The notes below the pieces were generated by a model, which was given only the letters and a program-made list of their open reading frames with translations, was not told where the DNA came from and did no database searches. This document shows, in pieces, positions 6,134 to 12,870 of a DNA stretch of 12,870 nt. The stretch is from JAFGKK01 sp049684495. Its GTDB lineage: Bacteria; Chloroflexota; Anaerolineae; Anaerolineales; RBG-16-64-43. The DNA lies in NCBI GenBank assembly GCA_049684495.1, contig JBAVFZ010000019.1, positions 1 through 12,870 of the forward strand, read 5' to 3'. Made by a program: the position numbers and the translations under genes. The first letter of the stretch is position 1; each line of letters begins with the position of its first letter.

Positions 6134-7657
6134 ATGAACCTGCGGCGTTTTTCTCCGATGGAATACCGCACCCGCTGGATTAATTTCGTGTGGACGCTCG
6201 CCGCGGTGGCGTTGACCACCGCCATCCTGCTCTTGCTCCGCTCGACCCTTTCCAACCAGGTGATCGCCCTGCTTTATCTCCTGCCGGTGATGCTTTCCGC
6301 GACGCGCTGGGGGCTTCTGCCGGCGCTGACCGCTTCGCTGACCTCGTTCTTCGCCTTCAACTTCTTCTTCCTGTTTCCCACGTTTACCTTTGCGGTGGGC
6401 AATCTGGAGGAACTCCTGGCTCTGATGATCTTCCTGATCGTGGCCGTCATCATCAGCCAGGCCGTCGCTTCCGCGAACACGCACGCCGTGCGGGCGGAAA
6501 TCCGGGAGCGGGAAGCCACCACGCTGTACGCGCTCTCCCGCGTGCTCGAGGAGCAGACCGGTCTGGACGATACCCTGGCTTCGGTCACACGGATGATCAC
6601 GGAAGTTTTCGGATTCGCCGGCTGTGAAATCCTGGTGGGTTCGGACGATCCGGTGTTTCCATCCAGGGCGATTTTCATGGCCGAACCCGCCGCCGGGACC
6701 GCGCCGCCGGCCGGAGGAACGCGGGAGATGGACATCCCGCTGGCGGCGCGCCAGACAAATATGGGGACCCTCCGGCTTTATATCCGGGAAGCGAACCCGC
6801 CGCCCGACGCCAGCATCCTGCGCCTGCTCACGACCTTCGCGGCGCAAGCGGGGTTGTACATCGAACGCGCCAAGCTGGCCCGCGAAGCCAGCCGGGCGCA
6901 GCTCCTCGAGGAAAGCGACCGGTTGAAGACGGCGCTGCTGTCTTCGGTCTCACACGATTTGCGGACCCCGCTGTCGGCGATCAAGGCTTCGGCCACGGTC
7001 CTTTTACAGGAGGATGCCGCGCTGGACGCAACCACCCGCTCCGATCTGCTGTCGGCCATCAACGAGGAGACCGACCGGCTTAACCGCCTGGTGGGCGATC
7101 TTCTGGATCAATCCCGGATCGAAGCGGGAGCGCTCCGCCTTAAACGCGATTGGTGCGATATGGACGAACTGATCCGGACAGGTGTGCGGCGGCTCGCATC
7201 GCCCCTGGCCGTTTTCCGCGTTGCGCTCCGGCTGGATCCCGACCTGCCGCTCCTCATGGCCGATTATGTCCAGGTGGACCGCGTCATCAGCAATCTTCTG
7301 GATAACGCGATCCGGTTTGCCCCTCCCGGATCGGCCATCGACATCACGGCCCGCGCCGGGAATGGCAACATGACGATCGCCGTAACCAACCAGGGTCCGG
7401 CGATCCCGGCCCGTCTGCATCCCAACCTGTTCGATAAGTTCTACCGGATCTCGGAGGATCGCTCGCCGAATATGGGCACCGGGCTGGGCCTTTCCATTTG
7501 CAAGGGGATCGTCGAGGCGCACGGCGGGCGGATCTGGGTGGAGAGCCCGGTGGCGGGAGATTCCGGGACGCGGTTCACATTCACCCTGCCGCTGCCGGGA
7601 AGTGCCGGAGAAAAAAAGGAACGGGATGAAGAAAACCAAGATCCTGATCGTGGATGA
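6134..7657 (+). CDS. Short KdpD-like sensor histidine kinase
   Basis: The 507-residue protein matches the C-terminal half of KdpD. Four membrane helices (about 17-36, 42-58, 62-82, 91-111) form the KdpD-type membrane unit; a GAF-like region (about 125-245), a HisKA dimerisation domain and a HATPase domain follow. The phospho-acceptor is His274 in SVSHDLRTPLSAIKAS; the N box is ISNLLDNAIRFAPPG (Asn387, Asn391) and the G2 box GTGLGL (449-454). The cytoplasmic N-terminal KdpD sensor and UspA-like parts of full-length KdpD are absent. The G1 box reads NQGPA (419-423) instead of D-x-G-x-G. N-x-G variants are recalled from CusS-type kinases, so activity is not excluded. The start at 6134 has only a distant AAGGA and is less certain than other starts. 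It overlaps the regulator gene by 32 bp, so the two are translationally coupled partners. The signal is likely K+ or osmotic by family. Confidence 0.88.
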   Translation: MNLRRFSPMEYRTRWINFVWTLAAVALTTAILLLLRSTLSNQVIALLYLLPVMLSATRWGLLPALTASLTSFFAFNFFFLFPTFTFAVGNLEELLALMIFLIVAVIISQAVASANTHAVRAEIREREATTLYALSRVLEEQTGLDDTLASVTRMITEVFGFAGCEILVGSDDPVFPSRAIFMAEPAAGTAPPAGGTREMDIPLAARQTNMGTLRLYIREANPPPDASILRLLTTFAAQAGLYIERAKLAREASRAQLLEESDRLKTALLSSVSHDLRTPLSAIKASATVLLQEDAALDATTRSDLLSAINEETDRLNRLVGDLLDQSRIEAGALRLKRDWCDMDELIRTGVRRLASPLAVFRVALRLDPDLPLLMADYVQVDRVISNLLDNAIRFAPPGSAIDITARAGNGNMTIAVTNQGPAIPARLHPNLFDKFYRISEDRSPNMGTGLGLSICKGIVEAHGGRIWVESPVAGDSGTRFTFTLPLPGSAGEKKERDEENQDPDRG

Positions 7658-8318
7658 CGAACCCCAGATCCTGCGCGCGCTGCGCGCCGGATTAATCGCC
7701 CAGGGGTACGAGGTGGTCAGCGCCGCCGACGGGGAAGAAGCGCTGGACAAGGCATCCGCGGAACTGCCGGATGCGATCATTCTCGACCTCAACCTCCCGC
7801 GTAAAACCGGATTGGAAGTCTGCCGCGAACTACGGGAATGGTCGGCGGCGCCGATCATCGTGCTCTCGGTCAGGGATTCGGAACGCGACAAGGTCACCGC
7901 CCTGGACCTGGGGGCGGATGATTACCTGACCAAGCCGTTCGGCACCGGCGAATTGCAGGCGCGGTTGAGGGTGGCGCTTAAGCACGCCGCGGGACGGGAA
8001 GGCGCGGGCGAACCGGTCTTGCACGCAGGCAAAATCATGATCGACCTCGCCCGGCACATCGTCGAGCGGGGCGGGGAAGAAGTCCATTTGACGGCGACCG
8101 AATACAATCTTCTGGCGTATCTGGCCACCAATGCCGGACGCGTGCTGACTCATACACAGATCATGGAGCACGTCTGGGGAGCCGGGTACGAAAGCGAGAC
8201 CCAGAACCTGAGGGTGTATATCAGCCAGCTGCGGCGCAAGCTGGATCCGGATTCGGAACAGCCGCAAATGATCACCACCGAGCCGGGGATCGGTTACAGA
8301 TTTTTAGCAGACGAATAG
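7626..8318 (+). CDS. KdpE-like OmpR-family response regulator
   Basis: The 230-residue regulator has a receiver domain with Asp10/Asp11 (VDDEP), phospho-acceptor Asp54 (IILDLNLP), Ser81 (IIVLS) and Lys103 (LTKPF). A C-terminal OmpR-type winged helix follows (LTATEYNLLAYLATNAGRVL ... RVYISQLRRKLDPD ... TEPGIGYRF). The wording of both domains is close to KdpE. ATG 7626 follows AAGGA by about 5 nt; a GTG at 7602 would add eight Lys-rich residues and is unlikely. It lies inside the end of the kinase gene (32-bp overlap), a clear kinase-regulator pair. No kdpFABC genes are in the window. The nearest downstream targets are the 319-residue protein and the KimA-like transporter, so it may regulate these, an inference from order. 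Confidence 0.92.
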   Translation: MKKTKILIVDDEPQILRALRAGLIAQGYEVVSAADGEEALDKASAELPDAIILDLNLPRKTGLEVCRELREWSAAPIIVLSVRDSERDKVTALDLGADDYLTKPFGTGELQARLRVALKHAAGREGAGEPVLHAGKIMIDLARHIVERGGEEVHLTATEYNLLAYLATNAGRVLTHTQIMEHVWGAGYESETQNLRVYISQLRRKLDPDSEQPQMITTEPGIGYRFLADE

Positions 8319-8333
8319 CCCTTTTTTCTAACC

Positions 8334-8416
8334 TTGACACTTTTCATATACCGGCCCCTCTGATCCTTATTATTTCCTAACACGCCTGCCCCAGAATATT
8401 CCTGGAAAGGGCAGGG
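8334..8416 (+). promoter_or_regulatory. Leader of the 319-residue gene: TTGACA box and SD-masking hairpin
   Basis: The 102-bp gap before 8421 is AT-richer than its surroundings. TTGACA (8334-8339) is a consensus -35 box, but no good -10 box lies 16-18 bp after it, so a promoter is only possible; activator-dependent promoters often have poor boxes. Near the start codon, CCTGCC (8385-8390) can pair with GGCAGG (8410-8415) and CCAG (8391-8394) with CTGG (8402-8405), with AAAG bulged. The right arm includes the likely SD (AGGG), so folding would hide it. Confidence 0.4.
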
Positions 8417-8420
8417 TCCC

Positions 8421-9380
8421 ATGGATCCGATCGTAAAACCCAACCGGTTGCTCCTCTGGCAGGGGATTGAGCCGTCCGCGGACATCTCGGCCGATCCCTC
8501 GCTGCGTCAATTGGGGGAAGAGCGGCAGCGCGAAGACGCTCTCTTCCGTCATCAATCCGGAGGAGCGCAAACGTTTCTGGAAGCCCAGGCGGTACTGATC
8601 GTCTCGGCGCTTTTGGAATCCAGGACCCGCCTGGAATTCTCCCTGCCGGAAATCATCAACCTGCCGATGGACGACGAAGAAGACTGCCGGCCGGCTGAAA
8701 TTCCGGCGGATTTCCGGAAGCAAAGCATAGGGGGTTTCCTGGGACGGCTTCCGGTGAAGGACATCCGCTCCGCGTTCCGGCAGCGGCTTTCCCGCTTGGA
8801 AGACTCGATGTACCCGGCGGTGGCGGTCGGAGTCCGGTTATTGCGCTACGCGGTGGCGCGGCACATCGTCCACGACCGGATTTTTATTGAAGTGGAAGAC
8901 GGCGACGGAGCCGGCGAATCCCTCGAGGTGGTCGAGGGAAAATTCCGCGGGCACCGCCGTTTGGTGGATACGCTCTACCAGGCGCTCTCGCTCGCCCCGT
9001 ACATCTTCACCGATCAGGAATACCAGGCTAAACGGATGGCCGTCCTAGGCCGGCTCGTGCCGCTCGGCAACCGGCTGGGCCAGCTCGAGCTGGAAGACAT
9101 CGTTGGGAAGATACACCGGCGGGCGGAAGCGGACGACCTCAACCGCGGGCTGCGGCTGAGCGTCCCGTATTTTGACAACCAAGCGCTGGAAATGAAGCTG
9201 CATGAGTTCGAGGTCATTCCGCCGGGGCGGACGATGTTCGTGCCGGCGTTCGTGGCGCTGGCCGCCGCGCGGGAACAGGAAAAGGTCGGGCAGGAAAATG
9301 CCCTCAACCCCTCGACCCGCATGCATCTGCTGGCCGAACTTAAAAGCCTGGAACAGGCTTTCGACAACCGGCCGCGATAA
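8421..9380 (+). CDS. Conserved-looking soluble protein of unknown function
   Basis: I do not recognise this 319-residue protein. It has no signal peptide or membrane helix and is rich in charged residues and leucine. Visible pieces are an N-terminal LLLWQGIEPSADI, a helical FLEAQAVLIVSALLES (about 51-66), an acidic patch around DDEED, a basic FRQRLSRLED stretch, an IFIEVEDGDGAGESLEVVE segment of likely beta strands, and a C-terminal LLAELKSLEQAF helix. No catalytic or nucleotide-binding motif stands out. ATG 8421 is preceded by AGGG only 4 nt away, so the start is moderately sure. It sits between the KdpE-like regulator and the KimA-like transporter, 24 bp before the latter, and is very probably cotranscribed with it. 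It could be a cytoplasmic partner or regulator of the transporter; this is inference from position only. Confidence 0.8.
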   Translation: MDPIVKPNRLLLWQGIEPSADISADPSLRQLGEERQREDALFRHQSGGAQTFLEAQAVLIVSALLESRTRLEFSLPEIINLPMDDEEDCRPAEIPADFRKQSIGGFLGRLPVKDIRSAFRQRLSRLEDSMYPAVAVGVRLLRYAVARHIVHDRIFIEVEDGDGAGESLEVVEGKFRGHRRLVDTLYQALSLAPYIFTDQEYQAKRMAVLGRLVPLGNRLGQLELEDIVGKIHRRAEADDLNRGLRLSVPYFDNQALEMKLHEFEVIPPGRTMFVPAFVALAAAREQEKVGQENALNPSTRMHLLAELKSLEQAFDNRPR

Positions 9381-9404
9381 TCCTTTCTTAAGAAAGAGTA
9401 TGGT

Positions 9405-11228
9405 ATGGCTTTTTCGATCCTGCTTTTGATCGCAATCATTTTCCTCGCCTGGCGGCTTTCTCCCCGCGAGAAGAAGGAACACGCCGCCATTCACGGCGCC
9501 GGACAGATCGGCCTGCTGGCGGCCGTGGCGCTCTTCGGCGTGGATTATTTCACTTCGTTCTTTTACGGCACCGGCGAACTGATGAGCGCCCTCCACCCCT
9601 ACGGGTTGCAGGACTACGCGTATGCCGCCGTGGCGGTGATCGCCCTCGCGAACATCGTGTTCGGTGTGTTGTATATGTTCTCGCTCGGGCCCTTCAACGA
9701 AGGCGGCGGATCCTACACCGCCTCGATGCGGTACCTTAAGCCCACCCTCAGTTTGATCGTTGCCGTGACGCTGATCGAAGACTACGTGTTGACCATTGTC
9801 GTTTCGGCGCTTTCGGGCGGGGACCAGCTGCTCTCCATCCTGAACGCCTACAACACCGGCTGGGTCTGGCATTTCCTGATCGGAGCCGGGCTGGCCGCCG
9901 TCACCTGGTACCTCACCATCCGCGGCCGCGGTGAATCCTCGCAAATCGTCTTCATCGGTCTGGCGATCTTCGCGATGCTGTCGGGGATCATGGCCGTCGG
10001 CCTGTTCTCGGCGCATTTCGGGGGAGTTGCGGCGGTTCCCGCGACCGAAGCGCCGAAGGCCGCGACCGTGGGCCAGGCCCTGCTCCATCTGCTGACCGCA
10101 TCGATGAAAGGCATGGTCGCGCTCAGCGGATTGGAGGCTATGTCGAACGGGATCCAATTCGTCATCAATGAAGACGTTGCCCTGGTAAAGTGGGGCAAGC
10201 GGCATCTGCCGCGCTTAAAGGCGCTTTGGAATTTCTACAGCGGAAAATCCGGGATCGGACGCTTCGTCCAGTCGGCTTTCCTCTTCTACGGCGGATTGAC
10301 GACGCTCTTTCTGACGTTCTTTGCCATCCGGTTTGACGTCTTTGACGGCACGCTCGGCCGCACGCTGGTGGGAAACCTGGCCTTCATCGGGTTCGGCCAG
10401 ATCCCGGGCGGAACGCTGCTGTTCTGGGTGTACCAGTTGCTGGCGGTTGCGCTGCTGGCGGCCGCATCCATGACCGCCTTCCAGGATGCGCAGGCCACCG
10501 AATGGCGCGATGTGGCGATCGGGGAAATCCCCGAAGCGATCGTCTATCGCGATCCGCGCGGCACCTTCACCCGCTCGGTGACCATCACGTTCGGCGTCTC
10601 GGTGTTCATCATGCTCCTGGTCCGCGGCCAGACGACCGTGGCGGCTCCGTTCTACGGGGTAGGCGTGTTCATGCCGATCATGGTGATGGGGCTGGCCATC
10701 CGGCAGCATATCCTCCAGCATTACACCGGCCGCGTGCGGACGTGGGGCGCCCGGGGCGCCGCGCTGGCGGCGATCCTGGCCGCGAGCGTGTTTGTCGGCC
10801 AGATCGTGGGCAAGTGGGAGGAAGGCGGCTGGATCCGGCTGATCACCTTCACCACCCTCTTCACCACCGCCCATCTCCTGCTGCTCTCGCCGCTCGGCCG
10901 CCGCACGCCGGAACAGATCCACCGCATCGTGCGCGACAAGGCGCGGGTCCAGGGCGCCATGGCGTCGATCGTCGAATGGCAGTCGCTGCAGATGCAGGAA
11001 TACCGGTATTGGATTTTGACCGGGGTTTCCAAATTCTACGCGCTGTTCGGAATCAACCGGCCCGTCCGGTACGCGCCGCCTCCTCCCGCCGGCGAGTATG
11101 ACGAGGCGCTGCACGTGGATCATCCGGAGGCGCACTCGTTCCTGGAGCAGTATCTGGAATCCCTGCCCACGCCCGACCCGCGGCTGGGGGGCCAACCCAA
11201 ACAGACCGCGGAACCGAAAATTCCCTGA
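9405..11228 (+). CDS. APC-superfamily transporter, KimA-like (candidate K+ importer)
   Basis: The 607-residue protein has about a dozen membrane segments and a soluble, Pro-rich C-terminal tail from about residue 500. KimA of Bacillus subtilis is recalled as being the same length. Several positions fit the KimA K+ site as I remember it (Asp36, Tyr43, Asp117, Tyr118, Thr121, Thr230, Tyr377): Asp47 and Tyr54 in FGVDYFTSFFYG, Asp126/Tyr127/Thr130 in IEDYVLT, Ser241 in VALSGLEAMSNG, and Tyr417 in FYGVGVFMP. The EGGWI segment (473-477) resembles the family's EGAWI. The family probably imports K+ with H+, but an amino-acid role cannot be excluded. The SD (AGAAAGAG) is weak. The gene lies 24 bp after the 319-residue gene and downstream of a KdpDE-like pair, and is followed by a strong terminator. 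The KdpDE-type context supports K+ over amino acids. Confidence 0.8.
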   Translation: MAFSILLLIAIIFLAWRLSPREKKEHAAIHGAGQIGLLAAVALFGVDYFTSFFYGTGELMSALHPYGLQDYAYAAVAVIALANIVFGVLYMFSLGPFNEGGGSYTASMRYLKPTLSLIVAVTLIEDYVLTIVVSALSGGDQLLSILNAYNTGWVWHFLIGAGLAAVTWYLTIRGRGESSQIVFIGLAIFAMLSGIMAVGLFSAHFGGVAAVPATEAPKAATVGQALLHLLTASMKGMVALSGLEAMSNGIQFVINEDVALVKWGKRHLPRLKALWNFYSGKSGIGRFVQSAFLFYGGLTTLFLTFFAIRFDVFDGTLGRTLVGNLAFIGFGQIPGGTLLFWVYQLLAVALLAAASMTAFQDAQATEWRDVAIGEIPEAIVYRDPRGTFTRSVTITFGVSVFIMLLVRGQTTVAAPFYGVGVFMPIMVMGLAIRQHILQHYTGRVRTWGARGAALAAILAASVFVGQIVGKWEEGGWIRLITFTTLFTTAHLLLLSPLGRRTPEQIHRIVRDKARVQGAMASIVEWQSLQMQEYRYWILTGVSKFYALFGINRPVRYAPPPPAGEYDEALHVDHPEAHSFLEQYLESLPTPDPRLGGQPKQTAEPKIP

Positions 11229-11253
11229 CGGCAGACAAACTCCCGGCAGAATC

Positions 11254-11287
11254 CGCCGCCGCGTCAAATCGACGTGGCGGCGTTTTT
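11254..11287 (+). terminator. Intrinsic terminator after the transporter gene
   Basis: CGCCGCCGCGTC (11254-11265) pairs with GACGTGGCGGCG (11271-11282), one G-T wobble included, around a 5-nt loop, and is followed at once by TTTTT (11283-11287). It lies 25 bp after the stop codon at 11228. This is a textbook Rho-independent terminator and marks the end of the plus-strand run that may begin at 5231. Confidence 0.92.
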
Positions 11288-11288
11288 G

Positions 11289-11440
11289 TCCATCATCCCG
11301 GCATTTTGTGTTCGTCATCCCGGCGTATTCGGTTTGTCCGTCATTCCCGCGTGTACGTAGCGGGAATCCATGAGGAACTCATAATCAAGACTTCTCAATT
11401 AATTCCCTAGGTGCTCGGTCCGTCCGCGCCGGCATCCAGG
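11289..11440. repeat. Degenerate GTCATTCCCGC-type repeats downstream of the transporter
   Basis: This stretch has no gene. It carries three successive CATC/CATT-CCCG units (CATCATCCCGGCATT, CGTCATCCCGGCG, CGTCATTCCCGCG). The best copy is an ATTCCCGC/GCGGGAAT hairpin (11343-11350 with 11360-11367) ending in CCATGAG, then CGCGCCGGCATCCAGGAATT near 11430. The unit matches those at 1144-1290. It appears to be part of a dispersed repeat family, with copies decayed to different degrees. Confidence 0.65.
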
Positions 11441-11469
11441 AATTAACTTGCACGACCCCCTCTACCTAT

Positions 11470-11570
11470 TAGTGGACGCCGGCTAAAATCACCCTCGCTT
11501 CGCACCAATCCCCACTCATAAAACAGGATCGAGTGGGGATGCTCCGCGAGGGCAGGCACCGGCATGACGA
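11470..11570. repeat. Nested palindromic element of about 100 bp
   Basis: Three nested inverted pairs share one centre: ATCCCCACTC with GAGTGGGGAT (11508-11517 and 11531-11540), CCCTCGC with GCGAGGG (11492-11498 and 11546-11552), and GCCGG with CCGGC (11479-11483 and 11559-11563). The symmetric nesting around 11524 indicates a designed-looking palindrome, not chance. No ORF of note overlaps it. It lies between a terminator and a kinase gene and probably is a second dispersed repeat family. From 11570 to 11714 only a possible -10 box (TATGAT, 11633-11638) is seen. Confidence 0.65.
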
Positions 11571-11632
11571 TCCTCCAATTTCCCGCTTTCCCGGTGTGTT
11601 CTTAAATCGATTTCCCGGATGGGGAAGGATGA

Positions 11633-11638
11633 TATGAT
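11633..11638 (+). promoter_or_regulatory. Possible -10 box for the right-edge kinase gene
   Basis: TATGAT is a near-consensus -10 hexamer 76 bp before the kinase start codon. The matching -35 position holds TTTCCC, which is poor. It is offered only as a candidate, because the gene follows a terminator and repeats and must have its own promoter. Confidence 0.25.
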
Positions 11639-11714
11639 ATCGGCGGATCCGTTCCCGAGATTAAGGCCGTTCTTTGAATGGGACGGTCGAAAAAGTTCGA
11701 GGAGAGTATTCCCC

Positions 11715-12870
11715 ATGCTTGCCCCTCTCGACCGCAGATTTGATGCCGGCGGCCGCGGCAACGTCTTGATTCTTTTCACCGTGGTCGTGGCGTATATTGC
11801 CGGGTTTATCGGTGTCGGGACGAACCTCGGCTTGGCCGCCTGGGCGGTCCTGATCCTGCTCGGCGTCATTCATTTAGGGCTGGCGGCGATTTCCGACCGG
11901 ACCTTTTTTTGCCCGGCCACTCCCCTGAAGGTGGCCATCTACTTTCTCCTGCAACTGGCCATTTGCGTAATGGTCCAAACAATTGGGATGGGATATTTCT
12001 GGCTGATGATGATGCCGCTGGCCAGCACGGCCGCGACGCTCCTCTCCCGATGGGCGACCGGAATATATTATGCGATGATCATGGCCGCTTTTATCACGCC
12101 TTTGAATTGGGAGCGGCCGGAAAATGCCCTCCAAAACACTTTGGTTTTCGGGTGCGCGCTGATTTTCGTTTGGATCTTCACCGAGGTTTCGGTCCGCGAT
12201 CAGCAGATCCGCCGGGACGTGGAGCGTCTGGCGCGCGAATTGGAGCAGGCCAACACGCGCTTGCGGGAATCGGCCGCGCAGGCCGAGGAGCTGACCCGCT
12301 CGCGCGAACGCAACCGCCTGGCGCGCGAGATCCACGACAGCCTCGGGCATTACCTGACAGTGGTCAACGTCCAGCTCGAAGCGGCCCGGGCCCTGGTGGA
12401 GAACAAGGGTTGGAAGGAAGCGGCGCCGGATTTATATGCGGCGCTCGAGAAAGCCCAAACTCTCACGCGCAGCGGGTTGGCCGACGTGCGCCGGTCCGTT
12501 GCGGCATTGCGCACGGATCCGATGGGCGAAAAACCGTTCCTCGAGGCGGTCAAGGCGCTGATCGCCGACAATCAGGAGGCGGGCTTGCTCGTTTCGTTCC
12601 GGCAGGCGGGCTCCGCGCAGGCGGCCGCGCCGCAAATCGAATTGGCGCTGTACCGGATCCTGCAGGAGGCGCTGACCAACGTGCGCAAGCACGCCCGCGC
12701 ATCGCGGGCCGAGGTGACACTCGATTATCGTGAGAGTTCCGTCCGTCTGGAAGTGCAGGATAACGGCGTTGGTTTTTCCAGGGTGGAAGAGGATGAGGAA
12801 AAATTCGGCCTGCGGGGTATCCGCGAACGGGTCGAGCTGCTGAAGGGGAGGATGGAAATCGGCGTAAGCC
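11715..12870 (+). CDS. NarL/DesK-type sensor histidine kinase (3' end outside window)
   Basis: The reading frame runs 385 codons to the window edge without a stop. About six hydrophobic segments (roughly 17-37, 40-60, 72-90, 95-112, 114-130, 141-158) are followed by a coiled coil (about 160-198, VERLARELEQANTRL). Next comes a HisKA_3 dimerisation domain with His207 in REIHDSLGHYLT, then a HATPase domain with N box QEALTNVRKHA (Asn322), G1 box DNGVGF (Asp349-Phe354) and GLRGIRERVELLKGRM. Only about the last 10-15 residues seem to be missing. ATG 11715 follows GGAGAG by 8 nt. This class pairs with NarL-type response regulators, and such a gene would be expected just past 12870. The signal is unknown; multi-helix sensors of this type (DesK, LiaS-like) usually watch the membrane. 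Confidence 0.9.
   Translation, partial: MLAPLDRRFDAGGRGNVLILFTVVVAYIAGFIGVGTNLGLAAWAVLILLGVIHLGLAAISDRTFFCPATPLKVAIYFLLQLAICVMVQTIGMGYFWLMMMPLASTAATLLSRWATGIYYAMIMAAFITPLNWERPENALQNTLVFGCALIFVWIFTEVSVRDQQIRRDVERLARELEQANTRLRESAAQAEELTRSRERNRLAREIHDSLGHYLTVVNVQLEAARALVENKGWKEAAPDLYAALEKAQTLTRSGLADVRRSVAALRTDPMGEKPFLEAVKALIADNQEAGLLVSFRQAGSAQAAAPQIELALYRILQEALTNVRKHARASRAEVTLDYRESSVRLEVQDNGVGFSRVEEDEEKFGLRGIRERVELLKGRMEIGVS

Noticed and set aside
7602..7625. GTG start for the KdpE-like regulator
   Set aside because: It would add a Lys-rich extension before the standard receiver start, and the ATG at 7626 has its own SD.
8319..8420. c-di-AMP (ydaO-type) riboswitch before the transporter operon
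   Set aside because: The gap is only 102 bp, lies before the 319-residue gene instead of the transporter, and shows only a simple hairpin without the paired pseudo-symmetric core of that riboswitch.
9045..11318. Two long minus-strand ORFs (386 and 367 codons) opposite the transporter
   Set aside because: Products are low-complexity His/Arg/Asp/Gln-rich strings, antisense to a well-formed membrane protein, with no SD or domain.

Overview
The window is GC-rich bacterial chromosome with long ORFs, mostly good Shine-Dalgarno (SD) sites, and several dispersed palindromic intergenic repeats. The Pro/Thr-rich SH3 protein at the left edge, the short KdpD-like kinase and the style of the repeats suggest an Anaerolineae-type member of the Chloroflexota. 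That is an inference from style; no marker gene is present.

Left part (about 1-5090). A C-terminal fragment of a membrane-anchored SH3 protein ends at 425 and converges on a minus-strand cluster. In transcription order the cluster is: an ArsR/SmtB-family repressor (4765-5088), a membrane methyltransferase of the isoprenylcysteine carboxyl methyltransferase (ICMT)-like family (3930-4649), a second one (2946-3635), a soluble class I SAM methyltransferase (2098-2868), a third membrane methyltransferase (1319-2056) and a fourth (435-1040). The four membrane enzymes fall by sequence into two types, A and B, arranged B-A-(soluble enzyme)-B-A. The repressor keeps the complete SmtB-type alpha5 metal site (Asp89, His91, His102, Glu105). 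A perfect TGAATA-AC-TATTCA dyad of the ArsR/SmtB operator type lies just upstream of it. A metal-controlled set of membrane methyltransferases is the simplest reading, but the substrate is unknown.

The cluster is interrupted by repeats: a 220-bp MITE-like element with 10-bp inverted ends (3656-3875), a near-perfect hairpin (2893-2921) and four small hairpins (1061-1292).

Right part (about 5230-11290). A plus-strand run starts with a beta-hydroxyacid dehydrogenase (5231-6112), divergent from the repressor. It continues with a short KdpD-like sensor kinase and an overlapping KdpE-like regulator, an unrecognised 319-residue soluble protein, and a 607-residue APC-superfamily transporter that resembles the K+ importer KimA at remembered K+-site positions. 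A strong intrinsic terminator (11254-11287) closes the run. The layout suggests a K+ or osmotic response in which a KdpDE-type system is coupled to a KimA-like transporter instead of KdpFABC.

Right edge. About 430 bp of repeat-rich intergenic DNA is followed by the start of a NarL/DesK-type histidine kinase that runs off the window at 12870. No tRNA, rRNA, CRISPR array or complete insertion sequence was seen.
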